Origin: SIG603 sp963621245
GTDB taxonomy: Bacteria; Bacillota; Clostridia; Oscillospirales; Acutalibacteraceae
Length of the DNA: 64,000 nt
NCBI GenBank assembly: GCA_963621245.1
Contig: CAVFCW010000011.1
Location: 9,334-73,333, forward strand
Direction of reading: 5' to 3'
The notes beneath the pieces are model-generated. The model was given only the letters and a program-made list of their open reading frames with translations. It did not search any database and had not been told where the DNA came from. Within the stretch, counting starts at the first letter, position 1. The number at the start of each line of letters is the position of its first letter. Of this stretch, positions 18,067-25,350 are shown piece after piece. The translations under genes and the position numbers were made by a program.

Positions 18067-18666
18067 ATGAAAAAAGTATTGTACGTGATTATCGCTCTTG
18101 CTTTGGCGGCTTCTTTTACGGCTTGCACAAGCAGCAGCGATTCTGGCGCTTCATCGTCCGTTTTGGACAGTTCCGCCACTTCTGCGACCGAAACAAGTGC
18201 TGTTCCTTCGGCTACAACAGATCCGACTGCGACAGCGGATCCTTCAGCTACGGCAGATCCCTCGGCTACAACCGATCCTTCGGCTACCGCCGATCCCACG
18301 GCTTCGTCTGCGAGCGAAACCTCCAAGGCAACAACTGCAGACGGCGAGGTTGAAGCGGCTGTTGCAAACGCACCCGATGTCAACATAAGAGCAGAGGCTA
18401 ACACCAACTGTTCTATTGTTGGAACAGCGTCCGAGGGAGAGGCTTTTGAGCTTGTCTCGGAGGATGACGGCACGGGCTTTATCGGAATTAAATATAACGG
18501 AACAACCTGTTATATTTCTTCCACTTATGCTTACATCGATACAGTTTCCGAGGACGAGATTACCGAGTCGGTCGCAAGCACGGATACTACCGATGATGAC
18601 GATGAGACTTCGAGCGGAGTTACGGCAGAAACAACCCGTGAGAACGAGGATGGAATGAAGAGATAA
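18067..18666 (+). CDS. Lipoprotein with Asp-Pro-Ser/Thr-Ala hexapeptide repeats and an SH3b domain
   Basis: A 199-residue predicted surface lipoprotein. A Lys-Lys signal peptide with a hydrophobic core ends at FTAC, giving a lipid-anchored Cys near residue 21. Residues about 40-75 are a low-complexity linker built from near-repeats of TADPSA, also visible as 18-nt DNA repeats around 18225-18300. Residues about 100-160 form a bacterial SH3-like domain starting VNIRAEANTNCSIVG, a fold that usually binds peptidoglycan or metals. The C-terminus is acidic and Thr-rich. I start at ATG 18067 after AAGAGG. An in-frame TTG at 18061 lacks spacing. Its link to the fructokinase is unexplained. Confidence 0.75.
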   Translation: MKKVLYVIIALALAASFTACTSSSDSGASSSVLDSSATSATETSAVPSATTDPTATADPSATADPSATTDPSATADPTASSASETSKATTADGEVEAAVANAPDVNIRAEANTNCSIVGTASEGEAFELVSEDDGTGFIGIKYNGTTCYISSTYAYIDTVSEDEITESVASTDTTDDDDETSSGVTAETTRENEDGMKR

Positions 18667-18671
18667 TATTT

Positions 18672-18708
18672 AAGGCAGATGAAGTAAAATTCGTCTGCCT
18701 TTTATTTT
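18672..18708 (+). terminator. Intrinsic terminator after the lipoprotein gene
   Basis: The 12-bp stem 18672-18683 with 18690-18701 (one T-G pair) is followed by a T-rich tract. Confidence 0.8.
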
Positions 18709-18734
18709 TACACAAAATAAAATCAAAATAGTTG

Positions 18735-18763
18735 TTGACAAAGCTAACTTTAGTGTATATAAT
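18735..18763 (+). promoter_or_regulatory. Consensus promoter of the FeoB-associated small protein gene
   Basis: A perfect TTGACA (18735-18740) and perfect TATAAT (18758-18763) are separated by 17 nt. A promoter this strong usually needs a repressor, and candidate half-sites lie within and after it. Confidence 0.85.
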
Positions 18764-18790
18764 AGTTTCAGTTAGTAAGTGACAACTAAC
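18744..18790 (+). promoter_or_regulatory. Candidate DtxR-type operator half-sites
   Basis: CTAAC at 18744-18748 and 18786-18790 and GTTAG at 18771-18775 surround the -10. The arms AGTTAGT (18770-18776) and ACTAACT (18785-18791) form an inverted repeat, and the 11-mer CTAACTTTAGT occurs twice (18744 and 18786). GTTAG/CTAAC is the core of DtxR/IdeR boxes. The same arms recur at 19494-19509. Confidence 0.5.
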
Positions 18791-18822
18791 TTTAGTAAGG
18801 CGTAATTTTAAGGGAGGTACCG

Positions 18823-18996
18823 ATGATGCTTGGGAACTTGAATCTTTCCACGATTGCTGTTCTTGCGGTTCTTGTGCTTATAATCGTGCTCATCGTTCGT
18901 TCGATAATCAAAGACAGAAAAAACGGTAAGTCTCTTTGCGGCGGCAATTGTCAGCACTGCGGCGGTGCATGCTCTTGTCACACAAAAAAGTCTTAA
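18823..18996 (+). CDS. FeoB-associated Cys-rich membrane protein
   Basis: A 57-residue small membrane protein. One N-terminal helix (residues about 9-29, rich in Val, Leu and Ile) is followed by a basic stretch and a Cys-rich tail, CGGNCQHCGGACSC, before the C-terminal KKS. This layout matches the FeoB-associated Cys-rich family encoded near ferrous-iron transporters. A strong AGGGAGG precedes two adjacent ATG codons (18823 or 18826). No feoA or feoB is in this window, so here it is separated from its usual partner. A terminator at 19004 follows. The consensus promoter and DtxR-like half-sites suggest iron-responsive expression. Confidence 0.8.
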   Translation: MMLGNLNLSTIAVLAVLVLIIVLIVRSIIKDRKNGKSLCGGNCQHCGGACSCHTKKS

Positions 18997-19003
18997 TTTT
19001 CTC

Positions 19004-19026
19004 AGTGCTTTCAAGCACTTTTTTTC
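19004..19026 (+). terminator. Intrinsic terminator after the small Cys-rich protein
   Basis: The perfect stem AGTGCTT/AAGCACT (19004-19010 with 19013-19019) is followed by a run of six T. It could also act as a partial terminator setting the level of the downstream regulator. Confidence 0.8.
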
Positions 19027-19042
19027 AAGGTAGGGGTAAGTG

Positions 19043-19432
19043 ATGGCTAACCGAAATCAAATTTTAACAGCAGCGAATATAAGATATCTTTTGGCGCTTA
19101 AAACGCTTTGCCCCGAAGACGGTTACACAAGGTGCGTTCATGTGGCGGACAAACTTGGCATTTCAAAACCGAGTGTACACGCAATGATGAACAGCCTCAA
19201 AGATATGAAACTTATTGAAAAAGATCACTACGGAACGGTTCGTTTTACCGCCGAGGGCTATCGGTTGAGCAGTTTGTACGAGGATTATTATTCCATTGTG
19301 AGCGAGTCCCTTGCGGATAAGTTCAGCGATGAGAAGTATCTTGAGCTTGCCGTTTGTGCTTTTCTTGCGGAAATTCCGCCCGAAAGGCTCGAATCTCTCA
19401 GAAACAAAGACGCAGAGAAAACCGCTTCCTAA
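19043..19432 (+). CDS. DtxR/MntR-like metal-dependent transcriptional regulator (short form)
   Basis: A 129-residue regulator. Residues about 8-70 form a winged helix-turn-helix of the iron-dependent-repressor type, including YTRCVHVADKLGISKPSVHAMMNSLKDMKLIEK and a wing YGTVRFTAEGYRL. Residues 75-125 resemble the metal-binding dimerisation helices. No SH3-like third domain is present, so it is of the short MntR-like form. Start at ATG 19043 after AGGGG; the preceding GTG at 19040 would add one residue. It lies between the FeoB-associated protein and DUF3793-flavodoxin, pointing to control of iron limitation genes. Confidence 0.75.
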   Translation: MANRNQILTAANIRYLLALKTLCPEDGYTRCVHVADKLGISKPSVHAMMNSLKDMKLIEKDHYGTVRFTAEGYRLSSLYEDYYSIVSESLADKFSDEKYLELAVCAFLAEIPPERLESLRNKDAEKTAS

Positions 19433-19493
19433 GAAAATCCAAATTTCAGCTGTTTCGGAGCAAAATCCGTGACAGCTAAAAATCAAGGATATA

Positions 19494-19509
19494 GTTAGTC
19501 TATTCTAAC
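19494..19509 (+). promoter_or_regulatory. Candidate DtxR-type operator upstream of DUF3793
   Basis: The inverted repeat GTTAG-N6-CTAAC (19494-19498 with 19505-19509) lies just before the DUF3793 ribosome site and shares its arms with the sites at 18744-18790. Confidence 0.5.
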
Positions 19510-19525
19510 CAAAGAGGTAAAAGAA

Positions 19526-20083
19526 ATGTCCGAGGAATACATCATACGCCATTGCGCACCCACGCTTGCTGGACTTAAAACGGCGAATATGTTTACATAT
19601 CAATATAACGATATAAACGAGGTGCTTAAGTCTCTTCGCGCGTGGAATAAAATTCTCTCAAAAAAGGGAATGAGAATCATCCCTCTTTGCGCATCAAACG
19701 GAAAGGTTATAGTTTATCTCTATCGCATAAATTCACTGAAAAACGATTTAGCCGATGATAAGGCGTCTCTTCTTTTGAATCGTTTAGGCTATGAATCGGA
19801 TAATCCGAACAAGTGCCTTTATGAATTGAGACGGCACTTAAGCGAAAGCGGGGGCGGATCGTTTCCGCATGAAATCGGTTTGTTTCTTGGCTATCCGCCC
19901 GATGATGTTTTGGGCTTTATCGAGAAAAAGAAACCGCCTTATGAGCTTGTCGGCAACTGGAAAGTTTACAGCAATCCCGAGGAGGCGCAGAGAAAATTCG
20001 ATCTATACAGAAAATGCACGGATATTTACGGCAAACTTTGGCGTGAGGGCGTTTCAATAGGCAAACTTGCGGTTAAAGCTTAA
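19526..20083 (+). CDS. DUF3793 family protein
   Basis: A 185-residue cytoplasmic protein of a family with no assigned function. The N-terminal ...HCAPTLAGLKTANMF segment, the central HEIGLFLGYPPDDVLGFIE motif (near 119-137) and the following VGNWKVYS are family hallmarks. The start ATG follows AAAGAGGT. It sits between a DtxR-like regulator and a flavodoxin gene. Linkage to flavodoxin and iron genes is a recurring context for this family, so a role when iron is scarce is plausible, but no reaction can be proposed. Confidence 0.8.
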   Translation: MSEEYIIRHCAPTLAGLKTANMFTYQYNDINEVLKSLRAWNKILSKKGMRIIPLCASNGKVIVYLYRINSLKNDLADDKASLLLNRLGYESDNPNKCLYELRRHLSESGGGSFPHEIGLFLGYPPDDVLGFIEKKKPPYELVGNWKVYSNPEEAQRKFDLYRKCTDIYGKLWREGVSIGKLAVKA

Positions 20084-20146
20084 TTTTGTCAGTCAGTCAA
20101 TTTGACTTATTAAAATAGAATTTAAAATTTGAAAGGAATTATCAAA

Positions 20147-20569
20147 ATGAGTAAAGTAGCAGTAGTTTATTGGTCAGGCACAGGAAATACAGAGGCAATG
20201 GCAAATTTGGTAGCCGAGGGCGTTCAGGACGCAGGCTCTGAGGCAACTCTCTTCACGGCTTCCGAGTTCGATTCATCCAAGCTTGCAGACTTTGACGCAG
20301 TTGCATTCGGCTGCCCGGCAATGGGTGCAGAAACTCTTGAGGAGGACGAGTTCGATCCGATGTTCTCCGAGCTTGAGGGTTCACTTTCGGGCAAGAAAAT
20401 TGCTCTCTTCGGCTCTTACGGCTGGGGCGACGGCGAGTGGATGCGTTCCTGGGAGGAGAGATGCCAGGGTGACGGCGCAAACCTCGCTTGCGACTTCGTA
20501 ATTTGCAACGACGCTCCGGACGGTGATGCAGAGGATGCTTGCAAGGCTCTCGGCGCAGCTCTTTGCTGA
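20147..20569 (+). CDS. Flavodoxin
   Basis: A short-chain FMN electron carrier of 140 residues that can replace ferredoxin when iron is limiting. The FMN phosphate loop WSGTGNTEAMA is at residues 9-19. The isoalloxazine loops are GCPAMGAETLE and GSYGWGDGEWM. Acidic residues are abundant, as is normal. ATG 20147 has AAAGGA 9 nt upstream; an in-frame start at 20129 would include the ribosome site and is rejected. It is followed by a perfect terminator. Confidence 0.95.
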   Translation: MSKVAVVYWSGTGNTEAMANLVAEGVQDAGSEATLFTASEFDSSKLADFDAVAFGCPAMGAETLEEDEFDPMFSELEGSLSGKKIALFGSYGWGDGEWMRSWEERCQGDGANLACDFVICNDAPDGDAEDACKALGAALC

Positions 20570-20586
20570 TTAAAATGTATAAGGTT

Positions 20587-20616
20587 GAGGCAGATCGGGG
20601 GATCTGCCTCTTTTTT
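20587..20616 (+). terminator. Intrinsic terminator after flavodoxin
   Basis: A perfect 10-bp stem (20587-20596 with 20601-20610) is followed by six T. Confidence 0.92.
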
Positions 20617-20624
20617 GCACTTAA

Positions 20625-20641
20625 AGTCAAAGAAAGTCAAA
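20625..20641 (+). promoter_or_regulatory. CtsR operator upstream of hsp20
   Basis: A direct heptad repeat AGTCAAA-N3-AGTCAAA (20625-20631 and 20635-20641) matches the known CtsR box RGTCAAANANRGTCAAA. CtsR is encoded in this window at 45877. Confidence 0.75.
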
Positions 20642-20657
20642 GCGGCTCAAATATAAA

Positions 20658-20684
20658 TTAGCACTCTTATAAATGAAGTGCCAG
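20658..20684 (+). promoter_or_regulatory. CIRCE element (HrcA operator) upstream of hsp20
   Basis: The left arm TTAGCACTC (20658-20666) is exact. After a 9-nt spacer, the right arm AAGTGCCAG (20676-20684) keeps six of nine bases of GAGTGCTAA. The arm and spacer lengths are those of CIRCE. Confidence 0.7.
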
Positions 20685-20746
20685 AATTAACAAATCGTTA
20701 ATAAAAATAGCTAAATTCGTTCATAAACGAAAAGTATTATATAGAC

Positions 20747-20797
20747 GTAAACAGAAGAGAGAGGTAAGAAAGAGAAAAAGAGCTTACCGAGGTTTAC
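20747..20797 (+). promoter_or_regulatory. Nested inverted repeats in the hsp20 leader
   Basis: GTAAAC (20747-20752) pairs with GTTTAC (20792-20797), and inside it GGTAAG (20763-20768) pairs with CTTACC (20783-20788). The rest is purine-only loop sequence. It is a likely 5'-UTR hairpin upstream of the hsp20 ribosome site. Confidence 0.45.
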
Positions 20798-20842
20798 AAA
20801 AAGAAAAAGTATGATTGATGAATTTGAAAGGAAGTATGATTT

Positions 20843-21298
20843 ATGTTTGGACTTACACCATTTGACAGCAGAAGAAATAATTTGACATCTTTCGGTTGGA
20901 ATCCGTTCTCGGAGCTTGACAGAATGGAAAGCAGCTTGTTCGGCGGCAACTCATTATTTGAGGGCTTTAAGAGTATGAGAACAGATATTCAGGACAATGG
21001 CAAGGAGTACGTTCTCAGCGCAGAATTACCGGGATTTGATAAGTCCGATATTAAGATGAACGTGAAGAACGATATTCTTACAATCAGCGCCGAGAGAAAG
21101 GACGAGGTTGTCGATAACGATGAGAACGGCAACTTTATCAGAAAAGAGCGTTCTTACGGCACATACCAGAGAAGCTTCGATGTTTCCGGTGTTGATAAAA
21201 AGGCTATTAAGGCAAGCTACAAGGACGGCGTTCTTAAACTCACAATGCCTAAGCTTGAAGTAAAGCCTGAGGATTCCATGAATATCCACATTGATTGA
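20843..21298 (+). CDS. Hsp20/alpha-crystallin small heat shock protein
   Basis: An ATP-independent holdase of 151 residues. The N-terminal arm holds WNPFSELDRMESSLF. The alpha-crystallin domain spans about 45-143 (MRTDIQDNGKEYVLSAELPGFDKSDI to DGVLKLTMPKLE), and the short C-terminal tail follows. The ATG has AAAGGAAG upstream. It is transcribed alone, from a 270-nt upstream region carrying both CtsR and CIRCE boxes and a leader hairpin, so it appears to be under double repressor control. A weak hairpin at 21319 follows. Confidence 0.95.
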   Translation: MFGLTPFDSRRNNLTSFGWNPFSELDRMESSLFGGNSLFEGFKSMRTDIQDNGKEYVLSAELPGFDKSDIKMNVKNDILTISAERKDEVVDNDENGNFIRKERSYGTYQRSFDVSGVDKKAIKASYKDGVLKLTMPKLEVKPEDSMNIHID

Positions 21299-21318
21299 TA
21301 AAAATTCATGCAAGACTT

Positions 21319-21352
21319 AGCGGTGACGGACATTTGTCCGCCATCGCTTTCT
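21319..21352 (+). terminator. Possible terminator after hsp20
   Basis: A stem of about 12 bp (21319-21330 with 21337-21348) has one mismatch and one G-T pair. The following T-tract is short and interrupted. Confidence 0.5.
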
Positions 21353-21471
21353 GTTTGCATATACAAAATATAGTGATAAATACAGAATATAACCTTGATT
21401 TTGTTTACAAAAAGAATTATACTAAGCGTGAAAAACAATTCGAAAAAAACAATTTTAGGAGATATTATGTT

Positions 21472-21930
21472 ATGAAATGCCCCTTTTGTTCATATGCCGA
21501 CAGCAAGGTAGTAGATTCAAGACCTACTCTCGAGGGCGAGAAAATTCGCCGCAGAAGAGAGTGCCTCAAGTGCGGTAAAAGATTTACTACTTTTGAAGTG
21601 ATAGAGTCCGTTCCGCTTATTGTTGTTAAAAAAGATAAATCAAGACAGGAGTTTGACCGCAAAAAACTTCTTGACGGCCTTATGAGAGCGTGCGAGAAAA
21701 GACCCGTGTCCTATGCAAAAATGAACGAGATTGTGGACGAAATCGAGGTTCTTCTCTCAAATTCCAGCGACAGAGAAATTCCGTCATCGCTTATCGGCAC
21801 ATATGTACTCGAGAAACTCAGAGAAGTTGACGAGGTAGCCTATATCAGATTTGCTTCCGTTTACCGTGAGTTCAGCGATATTGACAGCTTTATGGACGAG
21901 CTGCAAAAAATGAAGAACGCAAAGAAATAA
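21472..21930 (+). CDS. nrdR: Transcriptional repressor NrdR
   Basis: NrdR senses ATP/dATP and represses ribonucleotide reductase genes. The 152-residue protein has the N-terminal zinc ribbon with C3, C6, C31 and C34, followed by the ATP-cone domain (about 49-139, VVKKDKSRQEFDRKKL). ATG 21472 starts the canonical MKCPFC after AGGAGAT. A longer in-frame reading from 21295 runs back into the hsp20 terminator and is rejected. It is monocistronic, and no nrd genes are nearby. Confidence 0.96.
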   Translation: MKCPFCSYADSKVVDSRPTLEGEKIRRRRECLKCGKRFTTFEVIESVPLIVVKKDKSRQEFDRKKLLDGLMRACEKRPVSYAKMNEIVDEIEVLLSNSSDREIPSSLIGTYVLEKLREVDEVAYIRFASVYREFSDIDSFMDELQKMKNAKK

Positions 21931-21949
21931 GCAGTGAAATGAGCTGTTT

Positions 21950-21977
21950 AAAAGCACCGACAAAGGTGCTTTTTCTT
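21950..21977 (+). terminator. Intrinsic terminator after nrdR
   Basis: The perfect 9-bp stem AAAAGCACC/GGTGCTTTT (21950-21958 with 21965-21973) ends in a T-rich tract. Confidence 0.85.
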
Positions 21978-21985
21978 TTGCCTTC

Positions 21986-22014
21986 TTGATTTAAAACGCA
22001 ATACAATGTATAAT
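21986..22014 (+). promoter_or_regulatory. Promoter of the ABC-F gene
   Basis: TTGATT (21986-21991) and a perfect TATAAT (22009-22014) are spaced by 17 nt, leaving a leader of about 90 nt. Confidence 0.65.
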
Positions 22015-22055
22015 CTTAATATGGCTTATTGCCGAATTAAGATATAAAACCAACC

Positions 22056-22085
22056 CAAGATCTTGCATTTGCAAGTCTTGATTTT
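22056..22085 (+). promoter_or_regulatory. Leader hairpin upstream of the ABC-F gene
   Basis: A CAAGA-(T)-CTTGC arm pairs with GCAAG-TCTTG around 22056-22080, with one bulged base, and is followed by ATTTTG. It could be an attenuator like those known in front of some ABC-F genes. The T-run is poor. Confidence 0.35.
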
Positions 22086-22111
22086 GATATTCAGAAAGAA
22101 AGACAGTATTT

Positions 22112-24040
22112 ATGGCAGAATTAACCGTCAATAACCTCCGAAAAAGCTTCGGAGAGGACGATATAATTGAAAATATAAGCTTTGAGGTTCAAAAAAACGA
22201 CCACATCGGACTTGTGGGAATTAACGGTTCGGGCAAAACAACGCTTTTTAAGGTGCTTTGCGGCGACTATATCGCCGATGAGGGCGGATTCTCACTCGGA
22301 AAAAACGTGACCGTGGGCTACATGGAACAGCACGTTTGCCGCAATGACGAAATTTCGGCTTACTCAGAAGTTGAGTCCGTTTTCGCCGATTTGATAGAGA
22401 CGGAAAACCGCCTTGCGGAAATCAGCCGACTTATTCAAAACGGTGAGGGAGACCTCGAGGAGCTTGTGCAAAAGCAGAGTGTTCTTCACGATAAGTATCT
22501 GATGAATGACGGAATGACTTTCAGAAGCCGAGTGAGAAGTACAATGCTCGGTCTCGGTTTCAGTGAGGATCAGCTTTATTTGCCCGTCGGCGTTTTGAGC
22601 GGCGGTCAAAAGGGAAAACTTCAGCTTGCAAAAATGTTACTTAGCAATTCAAGCTTGTTGCTTCTCGATGAGCCGACAAACCACCTCGATATTCAGGCGA
22701 CGGAATGGCTCGAAGAATTTTTGAAGGGATATTCGGGCGCATTTATAGTTATCTCGCACGACCGTTATTTTCTCGATTCTGTAACAAACAGAATTTTCGA
22801 GATGGAAAACAAGCATCTTACCGCATACAAGGGGAATTACACCGCATATATCGCACAAAAAGAGGAGGCACGCCTTGCAAAACAGCGTGTCTACGATGCA
22901 ACTCAGAAAGAAATTTCAAGAATTGAGGGCATAATAGAACAGCAGAAAAGATGGAATCAGGCAAGAAACTATGTTACGATTGCCAGCAAGCAAAAGTCTA
23001 TCGACCGTTTGGCTCAAACTCTCGATAAGCCAGAGGACGAACCCGATGTTATCGACTTTAAGTTTCACGCTTCGAGACGAGGCGGAAACGATGTTCTTGA
23101 GGCAAAAAAGCTTGCTTTGAGTTTTGACGGCAAAAAGCTTTTTGAGAATGTCAGCTTTGAAATTCACCGTCAGGAGAAAATATTTATCATCGGCCCCAAC
23201 GGTTGCGGTAAAACTTCACTTCTCAAAATTTTACTTGGAATTTACAAACAGAACAGCGGAAATTTACGTTACGGTGCTAACATAGATGTCGGTTATTATG
23301 ATCAGTCCCAGAGAAGCCTTGACGACTCTAAGCTTGTAATTGACGAAATATGGGATTTGCACCCGCAAATGACCATGTCCGAAGTAAGGGGAGCGCTTGC
23401 CGTTTTCCTTTTCAAGGGTGAAGATGTCTACAAGCCTGTTTCTGGTCTTTCGGGCGGCGAGAGAGCGAGAATATTACTTCTCAAGCTTATGCTTGCCGAC
23501 ACGAATTTTCTCATTCTTGACGAGCCGACAAACCACCTTGACATCACGTCAAGAGAGGCACTTGAGGACGCTTTAAAGGGCTATGACGGTACGCTTTTGG
23601 TTGTTTCTCACGATAGATACCTGATTAACAAGCTTGCCGATAAGGTTTTGTATCTTAATTCGGACGGCATTACCGAATATATCGGTAATTACGATAATTA
23701 TCTTGAGAAAAAAGAAAAGGAAACCGTAAAAGTCGAAGAACCAGTTAAGCGTGAAGAAAAGCAGACGGAATATAAGCTTAACAAGGAGCGCAGAAGCGAG
23801 ATAAGAAAGATGCGCACGAAGCTTAGAAATTGTGAAACGGCGATTGAAAACAACGAGGCAAAGGCGGCACAAATTGAGGAGCAGCTTTCAGACCCCGATG
23901 TTATATCGGTTTACGAGGAAGTGAAAAGACTTTCTGACGAGCTTGACGCCGTAAAGGCGGACGGCGAGGCACTTATGGAAGAGTGGGAAGAACTCACGGA
24001 GTGGCTTGAAGAGAATGATCATAGTGACGGTGAAAAATAA
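22112..24040 (+). CDS. ABC-F family ATPase (ribosome-associated, YdiF/Uup-like)
   Basis: A 642-residue soluble protein with two ABC ATPase domains and no membrane segment. The Walker A motifs are GINGSGKTT and GPNGCGKTS, the signatures LSGGQKGKLQ and LSGGERARIL, and both Walker B motifs read DEPTNHLD. The inter-domain linker (about 245-310) contains the EQQKRWNQARNYVTIASKQKS segment. A charged coiled-coil C-terminal domain (about 545-640) is like that of Uup/YdiF. ABC-F proteins act at the ribosomal E site. Some give antibiotic resistance and others assist translation. This one has no resistance-type hallmark that I can assign. mtaB follows after 8 nt. Confidence 0.92.
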   Translation: MAELTVNNLRKSFGEDDIIENISFEVQKNDHIGLVGINGSGKTTLFKVLCGDYIADEGGFSLGKNVTVGYMEQHVCRNDEISAYSEVESVFADLIETENRLAEISRLIQNGEGDLEELVQKQSVLHDKYLMNDGMTFRSRVRSTMLGLGFSEDQLYLPVGVLSGGQKGKLQLAKMLLSNSSLLLLDEPTNHLDIQATEWLEEFLKGYSGAFIVISHDRYFLDSVTNRIFEMENKHLTAYKGNYTAYIAQKEEARLAKQRVYDATQKEISRIEGIIEQQKRWNQARNYVTIASKQKSIDRLAQTLDKPEDEPDVIDFKFHASRRGGNDVLEAKKLALSFDGKKLFENVSFEIHRQEKIFIIGPNGCGKTSLLKILLGIYKQNSGNLRYGANIDVGYYDQSQRSLDDSKLVIDEIWDLHPQMTMSEVRGALAVFLFKGEDVYKPVSGLSGGERARILLLKLMLADTNFLILDEPTNHLDITSREALEDALKGYDGTLLVVSHDRYLINKLADKVLYLNSDGITEYIGNYDNYLEKKEKETVKVEEPVKREEKQTEYKLNKERRSEIRKMRTKLRNCETAIENNEAKAAQIEEQLSDPDVISVYEEVKRLSDELDAVKADGEALMEEWEELTEWLEENDHSDGEK

Positions 24041-24048
24041 AGAACAAA

Positions 24049-25332
24049 ATGAAGGTTAAATTTTATACTCTTGGCTGTAAAGTCAATCAATACGAATCAG
24101 AAGCCATGCTTAATATGCTTGAAAATAAGGGCATTGCAAAAGCGGGAACTGACGAAAGCGCAGATATTGTGGTTGTGAATTCCTGTACGGTTACCGCACA
24201 GAGCGATCACAAGGTAAGACAAACTTTGCACAGAGCAAAGAAGGATAATCCTGGAGCTATCGCCGTGATAACGGGCTGTATGGTTCAGGCGTTTCCCGAG
24301 GACTCCGAGAGGCTAACGGACGCAGACATAATACTCGGAAACTCCGAGCGAAAGAATATGTTCGATCACATCATGAATTTTCTTTCCACTAAGCAGAGAA
24401 TCGTGGACGTTAAGCCGCACGAAAAGGAAGAAAAGTTTGAGCAGATGAAAGTAAGCTCCTACTCAGAGAGAACGAGAGCGTTCGTTAAAATTGAGGACGG
24501 CTGCAACAGATTCTGCTCCTACTGCATTATTCCTTATGCGAGGGGAAGAGTTCGCTCAAAACCTATGGAGGACTTGAAAGAGGAGCTTAGCGAGCTTGCC
24601 GCAAACGGTTACAAGGAAGTTGTTCTTACGGGAATAAATCTTTCGTGTTACGGCGGTGAATTCGGTCTTAATTTGTGTGACGCCATTGAGGCGGCATGCG
24701 AGACGGACGGAATCGAGAGAGTTCGTTTGGGTTCGCTTGAACCGGAACAGCTTTCCGAGGACGTAATAAACCGTATGGCTAAGCAGAAAAAGCTTTGCCC
24801 GCAGTTTCATTTGTCGTTGCAGTCCGGAAGTGACGGCACACTAAAGCGTATGAACAGGCATTATTCTTGTGACGAATATCGTGAGATAGTGGCTAATTTG
24901 CGAAAAGCCTTTGATAATGTGGCGATAACCACCGATATAATGGTTGGTTTTGCGGGAGAAACTGACGAAGAATTTGAGGAAAGCCTTGCTTTTGCAAAGG
25001 AAATTGCTTTTGCAAAGGTTCATGTTTTCGCTTATTCGAGACGCCCCGGAACAAGAGCCTATGACGCGCCGAATCAGGTTAACAACCGCACCAAGGAAGA
25101 GCGCAGTCACAGAATGATAGAGCTTACAAAGAGCACGCAAGAGGCTTTTGCAAGAGCACAGATAGGTAAAAGAGAGCCTGTCCTTTTTGAAAGAAGAAAG
25201 AAGAACGGTATGCTTGAGGGTTATACCATGAATTACACGCCGGTTCTTTTTGATACCGATGAAGACCTTCAGGGTAAAATTGCAGATGTTGCGATAGTCG
25301 ACTACAAGGACGGTTATTGCATAGCTAAATAA
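24049..25332 (+). CDS. mtaB: tRNA (t6A37) methylthiotransferase MtaB
   Basis: MtaB is a radical-SAM methylthiotransferase that converts t6A37 to ms2t6A37 in tRNAs. The 427-residue protein has the UPF0004 domain with cluster ligands C10, C46 and C77, the radical SAM motif CxxxCxxC at C152, C156 and C159, and a C-terminal TRAM-like part. The N-terminus FYTLGCKVNQYE is the MtaB form, not MiaB. The ribosome site is weak (AAAGAA), and with only 8 nt after the ABC-F gene, translational coupling is likely. Both upstream and downstream genes are on the same strand. Confidence 0.94.
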   Translation: MKVKFYTLGCKVNQYESEAMLNMLENKGIAKAGTDESADIVVVNSCTVTAQSDHKVRQTLHRAKKDNPGAIAVITGCMVQAFPEDSERLTDADIILGNSERKNMFDHIMNFLSTKQRIVDVKPHEKEEKFEQMKVSSYSERTRAFVKIEDGCNRFCSYCIIPYARGRVRSKPMEDLKEELSELAANGYKEVVLTGINLSCYGGEFGLNLCDAIEAACETDGIERVRLGSLEPEQLSEDVINRMAKQKKLCPQFHLSLQSGSDGTLKRMNRHYSCDEYREIVANLRKAFDNVAITTDIMVGFAGETDEEFEESLAFAKEIAFAKVHVFAYSRRPGTRAYDAPNQVNNRTKEERSHRMIELTKSTQEAFARAQIGKREPVLFERRKKNGMLEGYTMNYTPVLFDTDEDLQGKIADVAIVDYKDGYCIAK

Positions 25333-25350
25333 ACTAAAGAGGTATAAGGT

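Noticed and set aside
18225..18300. Short tandem DNA repeats as a CRISPR or satellite
   Set aside because: They are in frame and encode TADPSA-type protein repeats without unique spacers.
20102..20128. Promoter just upstream of flavodoxin (TTGACT with TAAAAT)
   Set aside because: The spacer is only 15 nt and no other support is visible. Co-transcription with DUF3793 is simpler.
21295..21471. N-terminal extension of NrdR
   Set aside because: It runs through the hsp20 terminator region. NrdR proteins begin MKCPFC, which is the codon at 21472.
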